NCBI RefSeq assembly: GCF_900218035.1
Contig: NZ_OBMR01000004.1
Location: 186,001-250,000 of the forward strand
DNA length: 64,000 bases
Source: Pseudobutyrivibrio ruminis DSM 9787
GTDB lineage: Bacteria > Bacillota > Clostridia > Lachnospirales > Lachnospiraceae
Reading direction: 5' to 3'
Shown: piece by piece, positions 1 to 8,021 of the stretch
Numbering within the stretch: the first letter of the stretch is position 1
Layout of the letters: every line of letters begins with the position of its first letter
Program-made: the position numbers and the translations under genes
Notes under the pieces: model-generated
Told to the model about the DNA's origin: nothing
The model's database searches: none
What the model saw: the letters and a program-made list of their open reading frames with translations, nothing else

Positions 1-347
1 GTTACAGGTGCTTCTACGATTTCAACATCTGTTCTTTCAATCTTGTCCTTTACGATTGAGCTGTTGATGAAAAGGCGTCCGCCTGGCTTAAGTGTTCCGA
101 TGAACTTGTTTAATGAAGGACCATTCATAACGATAAGGTCGTCCATTGTGTCACCAAGTGGTGCACCAATCATTTCATCTGAAATAACTACGTAGCAGTT
201 AGCTGTACCACCACGCTGCTCTGCGCCGTATGAAGGGAAGAATGTTACATTCTTATCTGTAGAATCACAAGTTGCAGAAGCAAGGAATTTTCCGAGGGTC
301 ATAACGCCCTGTCCGCCGAATCCGGCTACACATAAATTTGTTTCCAT
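1..347 (-). CDS. 2-oxoacid:ferredoxin oxidoreductase gamma subunit (partial)
   Basis: The N-terminal ~115 residues of a pyruvate/ketoisovalerate oxidoreductase gamma-domain protein, cut by the window edge. It opens METNLCVAGFGGQGVMTLGK, with the glycine-rich GFGGQGV loop typical of this domain, and later carries SYGAEQRGGTANC, the usual conserved block of the family. Known role: the gamma subunit works with alpha and beta in CoA-dependent oxidative decarboxylation of a 2-oxoacid in the cytoplasm. Its ATG overlaps the beta-subunit stop by one base (TAATG), so the two are translationally coupled. Which 2-oxoacid is used cannot be read from the sequence. Confidence 0.9.
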   Translation of the reverse strand, partial: METNLCVAGFGGQGVMTLGKFLASATCDSTDKNVTFFPSYGAEQRGGTANCYVVISDEMIGAPLGDTMDDLIVMNGPSLNKFIGTLKPGGRLFINSSIVKDKIERTDVEIVEAPV

Positions 348-1102
348 TATTTCTCCTCCATTCCTTTATCTCTGATGACACCAAGTGGGTATTCCTTAAG
401 CATGTTCTCCTCAAGGAAATCAAGTGCCTTAAGTGAATCAAGTCCCCAGTTTGTTGGGCAGCTTGTAACGATTTCAACAAGTGAGAAGCCCTTGCCTTCC
501 ATCTGGTACTGGAATGCCTTCTTAATGGCCTTCTTTGTCTTCAATACATTTGCTGGTGTGTTGCAGCTTGTTCTCTCAAGATAGTAAGGAGCTGTAAGCT
601 GGTTGAGAGTCTCACAAACGTGCATTGGATAACCATGCTCTTCAGCAATACGTCCCTTAGGAGCAGTTGATGCCTTCATTCCGAAAAGTGTAGTAGGAGC
701 AAGCTGACCACCTGTCATACCATAAATTCCGTTGTTAACGAAGATAACTGTGAAGTTCTCGCCACGGTTTGCTGCAGACATTGTCTCTGCAAGACCGATT
801 GATGCAAGGTCACCATCACCCTGATATGTATAGTAAATAGTATCTGGATTTGCTCTCTTCATACCTGTTGCAACAGCACATGCTCTACCATGTGGAGCTG
901 TGATGTTATCGTATGCCATGTAGTCCATCTGAAGACCACAGCAACCAATACCAAGAACAGCTGCTGTCTTATCAACGATACCGAGCTCATCGATAACTTC
1001 TCCGATTAACTTCATAACTGAAGAATGCATACATCCTGGACAAAATCCTGAAACCTTGTCCTCCTGAATTGTTTTTGTTCTGCTATATAATAATTCTGCC
1101 AT
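347..1102 (-). CDS. korB: 2-oxoacid:ferredoxin oxidoreductase beta (thiamine diphosphate) subunit
   Basis: A 251-residue TPP-binding subunit of a 2-oxoglutarate/2-ketoisovalerate ferredoxin oxidoreductase. CPGCMH near residue 22 and GIGCCG near residue 51 are the cysteine motifs that hold a cluster in this family. GDGD near residue 95, followed about 26 residues later by NN, is the TPP/Mg2+ signature. It lies 1 bp after the alpha subunit and overlaps the gamma subunit, so the genes form one operon. Length is normal for the separate-subunit form. It could equally be named a vor subunit, because KOR and VOR are hard to separate without phylogeny. Confidence 0.9.
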   Translation of the reverse strand: MAELLYSRTKTIQEDKVSGFCPGCMHSSVMKLIGEVIDELGIVDKTAAVLGIGCCGLQMDYMAYDNITAPHGRACAVATGMKRANPDTIYYTYQGDGDLASIGLAETMSAANRGENFTVIFVNNGIYGMTGGQLAPTTLFGMKASTAPKGRIAEEHGYPMHVCETLNQLTAPYYLERTSCNTPANVLKTKKAIKKAFQYQMEGKGFSLVEIVTSCPTNWGLDSLKALDFLEENMLKEYPLGVIRDKGMEEK

Positions 1103-1103
1103 G

Positions 1104-2192
1104 TTAAGCCTCCTGTCCTGCTATTTTCATTACAGCCTCAAGCACGGCCTCTCTTGACATTACGTTACCACCAGAGCATAAGCACTTCTCAACTGGGCAA
1201 CGACGTCTAACAACTGCTTCAACATCTGTTGCATACTGAGCTGGGATTGACATCTCAACATCAAGAATTGCCTTTACCTTTGAGTAATCTAACTTCTCAA
1301 ATGCTTCTGTTGGGAATGGGTTAAGTGTGATAGGACGAATAAGTCCAACCTTGATTCCCTGCTTTCTGAGAATGTCTACAGAAGACTTAGCAATACGTCC
1401 TGAAATACCATAAGCTGTAAGGATGATTTCAGCATCCTCAACCATGTATTCCTCAACCATTACGTCATTCTTCTTCCATGACTCATAAAGTGCTGCAGCT
1501 TCTTCGTTACATTTCTGCATAACAGTTGTCTGCCACTGACCTGGCTGGATCCAAGCACGATTTGCATAATCAAGCTCATGTCCTACGCAAGCCCACTTCT
1601 TCTTTGACTCTCTGATTTCAGCAACCTTTTCCTCAGACATCATCTCTGGAAGCTCAACTGGCTCCATCATTGTTGCGATAACACCATCTGCAAGGATGTG
1701 AACTGGGTTTCTATCTCTATCAGCAAGCTCGAAAGCCTTAACTGTAAGATCTACAGCTTCCTGTACTGTTGAAGGAGCAAGTACCATCATCTGGAAACCA
1801 CCGTTACCAGCTGCCTTTGTAGCCTCAAAGTAATCCATCTGTGCTGGCTGGATTGAACCTACTCCAGGGCCCCCTCTTGCGAAGTTTGTATACACAATTG
1901 GAATACGAGCTGATGCACAATATGAGATACCCTCACTCTTAAGTGCGATTCCTGGTGAAGAAGATGATGTCATTGCTCTGACACCTGCTGATGCTGCACC
2001 ATAAACCATGTTGATTGATGCAACCTCAGACTCACCCTGTATAAATGTTCCACCAACTTCTGGAAGTCTTCTTGAGAAATACTCTGGGACTTCGTTCTGA
2101 GGTGTGATAGGATAACCTGCGAAAAAACGGCAACCGGCACGTACTGCTGCTTCAGCTACAGCCTCGCTGCCCTTCATAAATGTTCTAGCCAT
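1104..2192 (-). CDS. korA: 2-oxoacid:ferredoxin oxidoreductase alpha subunit
   Basis: A 362-residue alpha subunit covering the pyrimidine-binding and transketolase C-terminal domains. It starts with FMKGSEAVAEAAVRAG and contains GYPITPQNE, GESEVASINMVYGAA and SSSPGIALKSEG, all hallmark blocks of KorA/VorB proteins. Together with beta it forms the TPP active site that decarboxylates a 2-oxoacid to acyl-CoA and passes electrons to ferredoxin. It follows the ferredoxin-like subunit by 3 bp. In many Clostridia this arrangement is annotated as 3-methyl-2-oxobutanoate dehydrogenase subunit VorB, so branched-chain 2-oxoacids are a serious alternative substrate. Confidence 0.9.
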   Translation of the reverse strand: MARTFMKGSEAVAEAAVRAGCRFFAGYPITPQNEVPEYFSRRLPEVGGTFIQGESEVASINMVYGAASAGVRAMTSSSSPGIALKSEGISYCASARIPIVYTNFARGGPGVGSIQPAQMDYFEATKAAGNGGFQMMVLAPSTVQEAVDLTVKAFELADRDRNPVHILADGVIATMMEPVELPEMMSEEKVAEIRESKKKWACVGHELDYANRAWIQPGQWQTTVMQKCNEEAAALYESWKKNDVMVEEYMVEDAEIILTAYGISGRIAKSSVDILRKQGIKVGLIRPITLNPFPTEAFEKLDYSKVKAILDVEMSIPAQYATDVEAVVRRRCPVEKCLCSGGNVMSREAVLEAVMKIAGQEA

Positions 2193-2195
2193 TTT

Positions 2196-2411
2196 TTAAT
2201 CCTCCTTATAAATCTCAATTGCCCCATCAGGACAAATGCGACCGCATGTGAGACAACCTATACAGTCATCTTGTCTTGCAGCCACTACATATTCATAGCC
2301 TTTTGCATTTACTTCTGTTCCAACTTCTAGAACATTCTTTGGACAGAATTTCATGCAATAACCACAGCTTTTGCAACGTTCGGCAACTACATTAACTTTA
2401 AACTTTGCCAT
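2196..2411 (-). CDS. korD: ferredoxin-like 2x[4Fe-4S] subunit of the oxidoreductase
   Basis: A 71-residue dicluster ferredoxin. The two cysteine motifs are CKSCGYCMKFCP (residues ~13-24) and CIGCLTCGRICP (~50-61), each a CxxCxxCxxxCP pattern. It is the delta subunit that wires electrons from the TPP site to free ferredoxin. The ATG follows a good AGGAGG-type site (ggaggt upstream on the minus strand), and the gene sits just ahead of the alpha subunit. Small size and position fix the role better than the sequence alone does. Confidence 0.9.
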   Translation of the reverse strand: MAKFKVNVVAERCKSCGYCMKFCPKNVLEVGTEVNAKGYEYVVAARQDDCIGCLTCGRICPDGAIEIYKED

Positions 2412-2449
2412 TATTAGACCTCCTTTATCTAATATCTATATCCATAAAC

Positions 2450-3148
2450 TTAGTCTCTTAACCATTCATAGGTTAGGAACAAGTGTATAGGCATAATCTT
2501 TTCTTTTTGGAGCTTGTTTTTAACAGATTCATAGAATCCTTCGTGAATTACATTCATCTCTATTTCTCTGTATTCAGAAATGATTTCATTCATTTTGTTT
2601 GCGCCATCAACAACCTCATCAATAGTTGTTGTCAGGCCTGCATTTGGATTATCCACAAAGTGAATATCCTCAAGTGTTAAATGGGAAACTGCGAGAATTT
2701 CCGAAAGGAATCGATCAATGTGATCAATGTCCTGGCAGAATGGTCTGTAGTAATTTAGTACATACATGATACATAGGGATTTTTTGTCCACACCAAGCAT
2801 GAATCCTCCTATGGATCTGGCGCCGATGTCATCACCGCCTACATCCATAACAACAATGCTTTCCGGATCTGCTAAAAGCTCTCTGACTCCTCCTACTACT
2901 GTTGGAGCATCAAAGAATTGTTCTTCATAGTGGATATTTACTTCAGAGAGCTTCCCGCTGTTTAGCAAATCCCTGGATCTAAATAGAGGTTTTGTCATGT
3001 CCATATCAATCAGATGGACATGCTTATCAGTATTTTTAGCAAGGTATTCAGCAAGATTGAGAGCTATCTCGCTCTTTCCGCATCCCGCCTCTCCAATGAG
3101 AATGAAATTTGTTTTGTTCATTGCCAATGCATTTTTGATAAGTTGCAT
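2450..3148 (-). CDS. P-loop ATPase (MinD/ArsA-like) encoded upstream of the oxidoreductase
   Basis: A 232-residue cytoplasmic NTPase. GEAGCGKSE (residues ~19-27) is a Walker A loop of the deviant, doubly glycine-rich kind, and VVMDVGGDD (~98-106) looks like Walker B. LIDMDMTKP resembles the switch region of MinD/ParA-type ATPases. No DNA-binding or membrane-targeting helix is evident. It lies 38 bp upstream of the ferredoxin subunit on the same strand with no terminator between, so co-transcription is likely. That placement hints at a role in cluster or cofactor loading or in enzyme activation, but this is inference and the true partner is unknown. Confidence 0.75.
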   Translation of the reverse strand: MQLIKNALAMNKTNFILIGEAGCGKSEIALNLAEYLAKNTDKHVHLIDMDMTKPLFRSRDLLNSGKLSEVNIHYEEQFFDAPTVVGGVRELLADPESIVVMDVGGDDIGARSIGGFMLGVDKKSLCIMYVLNYYRPFCQDIDHIDRFLSEILAVSHLTLEDIHFVDNPNAGLTTTIDEVVDGANKMNEIISEYREIEMNVIHEGFYESVKNKLQKEKIMPIHLFLTYEWLRD

Positions 3149-3179
3149 TTTTCTACCTCGCTAAAACCTATAAGTGAAT

Positions 3180-4031
3180 TTATCTAAGTGTGATATAGCC
3201 CTTGTACTGTCTTAAGTTGTCAGATGTACATCTGTCACCAAGGAATACTGAAGCTATATTGTGCTGTGGCTTTAAGAATGGAAACTCATCCTGCTGTGCC
3301 CAAGCTGGCTTTGTAAGATGTGTCTTTGAAAGGTTTACACAAAGCTCATACCATTCTTCTGGTCCTTCAAACCAAACCTCAACAACTCTATCGAACTGTG
3401 CTTCTGGAGCACCGTAGTTAACGATTACCTTGCTACTTACAACTCTGTTTACTCGAACAGATCCTGTAAGGAATGGAACCACCTCTTCATGGAACCATCT
3501 TTCTCCTTCTTCCTTACCGCACTCCTCTGGATACTTGATAAGGAACTGCCAACGGAAGTTTGGTCCATCTTCCATTGTTCTGTCTTTTCCCTTGAAATCT
3601 TCCTCCCAGTTGATTGGGACGAATGAGAAAATAAATGGTGGGAAATCTCCGCCACCTGCTGCACGACCTGCGTCGCCAGACTCTGAATTATCGTGTACTG
3701 TTGCACTTTCTACATCAGGAATACATCCCTGCCAGCGAAGTACATCCATTGGCATATATTCACAGAAGATGTTGTTTGCCATCTCTGGAAGATGCTCATT
3801 TACTAACCAGTAATGTTCTGTAAGCTGCATCTCTCTTGCACCAAATCTTTTTCCTTCTGGTGGTGTTGGGTATGCCTGGTAGAACGCATACTTTGTTACA
3901 TATGGGGAAAACTTGCTGATGCTTTCTGGCACATGATGATAGTAGAGCCAGTGCTCAAGTTTAGGTCTATATTCTTCCTTTGCTAACCCCACATAGATTA
4001 AGCTTCTCATTAAGTTAAACTCGTAAGCCAT
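3180..4031 (-). CDS. chalcone isomerase family protein (Eubacterium ramulus CHI-like)
   Basis: A 283-residue protein that, from memory of the family, closely resembles the bacterial chalcone isomerase of Eubacterium ramulus. Shared blocks include MRSLIYV, EYRPKL, YVTKYAFY, MQLTEH, PMDVLRWQG, GDAGRAA, WAQQDEFPFLKP and the C-terminal YKGYITLR. The family folds as two ferredoxin-like halves, and a histidine near residue 33 is proposed as catalytic; here HH occupies 32-33 in LYYHHVPES. It would act in the cytoplasm, interconverting chalcones and flavanones or related flavonols. I chose the ATG at 4031 because aaggagg lies 7 nt upstream; the longer frame adds 21 unlikely residues. It is divergent from the LVIVD protein. 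The exact substrate is unproven. Confidence 0.78.
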   Translation of the reverse strand: MAYEFNLMRSLIYVGLAKEEYRPKLEHWLYYHHVPESISKFSPYVTKYAFYQAYPTPPEGKRFGAREMQLTEHYWLVNEHLPEMANNIFCEYMPMDVLRWQGCIPDVESATVHDNSESGDAGRAAGGGDFPPFIFSFVPINWEEDFKGKDRTMEDGPNFRWQFLIKYPEECGKEEGERWFHEEVVPFLTGSVRVNRVVSSKVIVNYGAPEAQFDRVVEVWFEGPEEWYELCVNLSKTHLTKPAWAQQDEFPFLKPQHNIASVFLGDRCTSDNLRQYKGYITLR

Positions 4032-4145
4032 AACAATCCTCCTTCTACATCGGTTAGATAAAACTAACCAACTGGACTTCTCTTTTAGGCACATTTATTG
4101 TGCATATTTAACTATTTGTGATAATAACACCGCAGATTCTTGATA

Positions 4146-4285
4146 AAAAATATCAATATTGTTGGATATTGATAACAAAATTGATATAAGTCTGTTAAAT
4201 TTTTAACCTATATAATGAAAGAAAATTTTTATCCAGATTTGGATCTAAGTGAGAAATTTTTTTCAATAACAAAATTGATATTATT
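4146..4285. promoter_or_regulatory. divergent regulatory region with a perfect 9-bp dyad and direct repeats
   Basis: The 331-bp gap between the two divergent starts (4031 and 4363) holds TATCAATAT (4151-4159) and its exact inverse ATATTGATA (4166-4174), separated by 6 bp. The 16-mer ATAACAAAATTGATAT occurs twice, at 4172-4187 and 4266-4281. A LysR-type gene lies next to the cassette, and LysR proteins use AT-rich interrupted dyads, so this is a candidate operator pair controlling both directions. Binding is inferred. Confidence 0.5.
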
Positions 4286-4362
4286 GATGACCACTTTTTA
4301 ATATTGGACTTGTTCAAAAAACCAGACCTATAATTAAGGCAATCACTTATAAGGAGGTTTTT

Positions 4363-5736
4363 ATGAGCGAAAAGTTTTATGCTAAAAGCCCAGGAAACGA
4401 AGGCTATATAAAGAATATGGAAGTTGTCGCATATCACGATGCTGACAATCATTACTTATTCCAGTCACAGTTATATAAAACAGCTGACGGCAAGTATTAT
4501 CTTTACGGCGGCTGCTTCTATGGATATGGTGTTGAAATTATCGATGTAACAGATCCTGCAAATCCACGTCATGTACAGTACATGCCTGTTATGGATCCAG
4601 AGGTTTATCCTTACATGTCTACACCTAAGGTTCAGATTGCAGATGATCTCATGATTGTTTCAAATGGTAACTGTCTTGAGTTCCTTCATGGACCCGCTCC
4701 TGAGAAGTACACTCCAGCTCCAGGCGGAGTACATATCTTCTCTCTTAAGGAAGACCCAGAGCATCCAAAGAAGCTTTCATTCTGGTCGACAGGTGATGAA
4801 GGCAACCCAGGTGCCGGTGTTCATCGTTTCACATATAACGGTGGCAAATATTTACATCTTTCTGCTACTGCAGTTGGATTTAAGGATTTCATCTACAGAA
4901 TCGTAGATATTTCAGACCCAACAAATCCACATGAGGTTGGACGTTGGTGGAATCCTGGTCAGTTCTATGGAAATCAGACCAAGAAGACTAGAGAAAAAGA
5001 ATGGAATGGATGGCAGGGCTACAACACTTACCCTGGTTTCGTACATTTCCCATATGTTGATGGCGATACAGCTTACCTTAGTTGCGCTGGTGCCGGATTC
5101 AAGATTCTTGATGTTTCAAATCCAGAGTGGCCACAGGTAATCGGTGAAGCTAAAATGACTCCACCTTTCGCTACAAAGTTTGGAGGCGCACTTTGCCATA
5201 CATTCATGCCTATCCACGGCACAAAGTATGCTATCGGTATGCAGGAAGGCGAGCGTCAGTGGACTTATAACAAAAATGATTTTGATAAGTTCGGCGTACA
5301 GGCTATGTGCGGTATTGAGATGTTTGATATCTCTAATCCTGAGGATCCAGTACTTATTTCAGTACTTCCTTATCCTGAGGTGCCAGAGGACTTCCCATAT
5401 AAAAACTTTAATGATTTAGGATATGGTTATCCTACTTCCTTTGGTCCACACAACCTTCATGAGCCAATGACAGGTAAGCCTTGGCTTGAGGACAGAAGTG
5501 ACAGAGCTTATGACTGCTACTTCCATGCAGGACTTCGTGTATACGATATCTCTGATCCATACGTACCAAAGGAAATCGCTTACTTCATCCCACCAAACCC
5601 AGAGAAGCTTTGCTTCGATGTAAAGATGCCTAACAAGCCTCTTGGCACAGCTGAGGATTTGGTTGTTGATGACAGAGGATACATCTACATGAACGCAATG
5701 CATGATGGCGTCTATATCCTTAAGTGTTTAGTATAG
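4363..5736 (+). CDS. LVIVD-repeat beta-propeller protein, possibly a metal enzyme
   Basis: A 457-residue cytoplasmic protein with no signal peptide. At least five LVIVD-type repeats are visible: EIIDVTDPANP (~58), RIVDISDPTNP (~179), KILDVSNPEWP (~247), EMFDISNPEDP (~319) and RVYDISDPYVP (~392), implying a beta-propeller. Four well-spaced histidines lie in strand-like contexts: GVHRF (154), FVHFP (228), CHTFM (279) and GPHNLH (363/366). That pattern recalls propellers that bind a metal at the central axis, such as carotenoid-oxygenase-like enzymes. A strong aaggagg precedes the ATG. It is divergent from the chalcone-isomerase-like gene and followed by a LysR gene, so a role in the same aromatic pathway is inferred. 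No experimentally known function is recognised. Confidence 0.7.
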   Translation: MSEKFYAKSPGNEGYIKNMEVVAYHDADNHYLFQSQLYKTADGKYYLYGGCFYGYGVEIIDVTDPANPRHVQYMPVMDPEVYPYMSTPKVQIADDLMIVSNGNCLEFLHGPAPEKYTPAPGGVHIFSLKEDPEHPKKLSFWSTGDEGNPGAGVHRFTYNGGKYLHLSATAVGFKDFIYRIVDISDPTNPHEVGRWWNPGQFYGNQTKKTREKEWNGWQGYNTYPGFVHFPYVDGDTAYLSCAGAGFKILDVSNPEWPQVIGEAKMTPPFATKFGGALCHTFMPIHGTKYAIGMQEGERQWTYNKNDFDKFGVQAMCGIEMFDISNPEDPVLISVLPYPEVPEDFPYKNFNDLGYGYPTSFGPHNLHEPMTGKPWLEDRSDRAYDCYFHAGLRVYDISDPYVPKEIAYFIPPNPEKLCFDVKMPNKPLGTAEDLVVDDRGYIYMNAMHDGVYILKCLV

Positions 5737-5770
5737 GTTATTTCTACTAATTTTAAATTCTCCATATATA

Positions 5771-5806
5771 AATAACAGTTGCCCACGTGACAGCTGTTAT
5801 TTTTTT
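5771..5806 (+). terminator. Rho-independent terminator after the LVIVD gene
   Basis: AATAACAG and CTGTTATT form an 8-bp stem around a ~16-nt loop, followed by a run of seven T. It ends 35 bp after the propeller gene stop and separates it from the LysR gene. Confidence 0.75.
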
Positions 5807-5821
5807 GCTATAATAGGTGGC

Positions 5822-6697
5822 ATGAATGATAAACAGATAGAATGTTTTTTACAAACAGCAAAACATTTAAGCTTTACAAAAGCTGCCCAAAATTTATATC
5901 TTCCTCAGCCAGCTGTCAGCAGATATATTTCTGCCTTGGAAGAAGAACTTGGAGTAGATCTTTTCATCAGAGAAAACAGCAGACACATCTCTCTTTCTGA
6001 TGAAGGAACTCTTTATTTCAATTTCTTCCAGCGCTATTTTGCTGAGCTACACAACATCCGCAAGATGCTTGCCAACACCACCAACCATATCCGCCTGGGA
6101 TACAACATCGGTTGGAATGTTTCAAGCTTTCTTCCAAAGGTTGTTAACGAATGCCGTAATGAGGATCCAGACTTTATGATTTCATTTGAATGTCTTGGCT
6201 TTAGAGACCTTCTTCAGGCCCTTGAGGACAAGCATTTAGATGCTATTATTACTTCGTCTGATTATGTTGAGGGAAGAGCTGATTTAGTTAGATACAAGTT
6301 TACAAGCATACCTCGTATCGTGGTATACTCTGAACTTTTACCAGATTTTGACAAAATAAAAACAGCTGCCGATTTCGCCTCATATACTTTCTATATGATT
6401 GACGACCCACGTGTTGGCGAGCTGTGTCAGGACATTGAATTATTATTTAGACCTTATGGTTTTGTCCCAAGATTTACTGCAGTTCCAAACATCAATACTG
6501 TGTTTGCCTCTGTAGAAAATGGACTTGGAGTAGCGGTCCTGGATGGTTGGTACCAGGGAATCCACCACCCAGGAATCCATTATTTCAATCTCAATGATTA
6601 TCTTCCAATCTCTATCGCTTGGAAGCGTAACACTATTTCGTCTTCAATTGATATGCTCTATAAAAAGATAAACGAGCATTTCAAATCTAACGATTAA
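5822..6697 (+). CDS. LysR-type transcriptional regulator
   Basis: A 291-residue LTTR. The N-terminal winged HTH spans residues ~1-60 (FLQTAKHLSFTKAAQNLYLP, then QPAVSRYISALEEELG), and a periplasmic-binding-like effector domain follows from ~90. It probably senses a small aromatic or organic ligand and controls the divergent chalcone-isomerase/LVIVD pair; that is inferred from position. TATAAT at 5809-5814 sits only 8 bp before the ATG and AGGTGG is nearly fused to it, so a very short or leaderless transcript is possible. The 3' end overlaps the convergent aminotransferase by 4 bp. Confidence 0.9.
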   Translation: MNDKQIECFLQTAKHLSFTKAAQNLYLPQPAVSRYISALEEELGVDLFIRENSRHISLSDEGTLYFNFFQRYFAELHNIRKMLANTTNHIRLGYNIGWNVSSFLPKVVNECRNEDPDFMISFECLGFRDLLQALEDKHLDAIITSSDYVEGRADLVRYKFTSIPRIVVYSELLPDFDKIKTAADFASYTFYMIDDPRVGELCQDIELLFRPYGFVPRFTAVPNINTVFASVENGLGVAVLDGWYQGIHHPGIHYFNLNDYLPISIAWKRNTISSSIDMLYKKINEHFKSND

Positions 6698-7884
6698 AGA
6701 CCGCAATCCTTTGCCAGTTGTTCAAAGGCTGGCAAAGAGCGTTCTATCATTTTGTAATCCACACAATATGCAATACGTACATATCCAGGACAACCAAATG
6801 TCTTAGTAGAAACCAGGATAATGTGGTTTTTCTTTGCTGCCTTTACAAACTCTTCCTCGTTTTCATATGGAGATTTTACAAGTAAATAAAATGCTCCCTG
6901 AGGCTTAACAACTTCAAAGCCAAGATCTGTAAGCTTGCTATATAAAAGCTTTCTATTCTTATCGTAGAATTCCAAATCTACATCCACATCAAGGCATCTT
7001 GATACTACAAGCTGGAACAGAGATGGGGCGTTAATATATCCCAAGCATCTATTGGCTACAACCATGGCACCAATCATTTCCTCGTAGTAATCCATTCTCT
7101 TAGAAAGCGCCATGTAGCCAATACGCTCTCCTGGAAGTGAAAGAGTCTTGCTGAATGAATACATGTAAATGCTGTTCTTGATAATAGAAGGAATGTAAGG
7201 CACTTCATCTCTATCGTATACAAGCTCTCTGTAAGGCTCGTCTGCGATTACATAAATAGGATGACCCACTCTCTTTTCAGCCTTCTCCAAAATATCTGCT
7301 AGCTTCTGAAGTGTAGCTGCAGGATAAACCTTTCCTGATGGATTGTTTGGATTGTTTACAATGACACACTTTGTTTTCTCGTTGATAAGTGCATCAAGCT
7401 CATCCAAATTCAAATCGAAATCGTCAAGCTTTGCTGGTACAACCTTCAAGATACCACCGTAATTTGCCACATAGCTTCTATATTCACCAAAATAAGGAGC
7501 GAATGCAATTACTTCATCCTCATATCCTAAAAGGGCTCTAAACACGCAATTCATGGCTCCAGCAGCACCCACAGTCATAACAACATCCTCTGGTCCATAT
7601 CCCATATCAAACTTTTTATTTAAGCTGTTTGCAACGTTTGATCTAACCTCATCAAATCCTGCATTCTTCATATATCCATGAACATATGAATCAGGATTCT
7701 CAGCTAATATATCCTTAATAGACTGAGTAACCTTCTCAGGCACAGGTGCAGCTGGATTTCCCAAGCTGAAATCGTACACATTCTCTGCACCAACTTCAGC
7801 CGCAAGCTGCAAGCCCTCCTCAAATAATTTTCTGATTGTGGAACTTCCCGCTACAAGTGCTTCCATGTTCTTCGAAATAACCAT
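6694..7884 (-). CDS. PLP-dependent class I/II aminotransferase
   Basis: A ~396-residue fold-type I aminotransferase acting in the cytoplasm. NNPNNPSGKVY binds PLP and substrate, YVIADEPYRE holds the cofactor aspartate, and SFSKTLSLPGERIGY carries the Schiff-base lysine. The C-terminal part ends with a conserved arginine context (GYVRIAYC). It belongs to the AspB-like group with broad amino-acid specificity. The start at 7884 (MVISKNMEA) is preferred because a GAGGGTGAG site lies just upstream. It is convergent with, and overlaps, the LysR gene. The donor and acceptor amino acids are not readable. Confidence 0.9.
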   Translation of the reverse strand: MVISKNMEALVAGSSTIRKLFEEGLQLAAEVGAENVYDFSLGNPAAPVPEKVTQSIKDILAENPDSYVHGYMKNAGFDEVRSNVANSLNKKFDMGYGPEDVVMTVGAAGAMNCVFRALLGYEDEVIAFAPYFGEYRSYVANYGGILKVVPAKLDDFDLNLDELDALINEKTKCVIVNNPNNPSGKVYPAATLQKLADILEKAEKRVGHPIYVIADEPYRELVYDRDEVPYIPSIIKNSIYMYSFSKTLSLPGERIGYMALSKRMDYYEEMIGAMVVANRCLGYINAPSLFQLVVSRCLDVDVDLEFYDKNRKLLYSKLTDLGFEVVKPQGAFYLLVKSPYENEEEFVKAAKKNHIILVSTKTFGCPGYVRIAYCVDYKMIERSLPAFEQLAKDCGL

Positions 7885-7962
7885 TCTTCTCACCCTCTCT
7901 GTCACTTTAAATCGTTAAATTACTTTGTATTATATGCCTCTTTTTCCTTAATGTCCATGCAA

Positions 7963-8000
7963 AAAAATAAGAGACTAAACAAATGTTAGTCTCTCATTTT
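7963..8000 (-). terminator. bidirectional Rho-independent terminator
   Basis: AGAGACTAA (7970-7978) pairs with TTAGTCTCT (7986-7994), flanked by A-rich sequence on the left and T-rich on the right. It ends the chemoreceptor gene on the minus strand. Confidence 0.75.
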
Positions 8001-8021
8001 TATCTATACTCATTCATTCCT

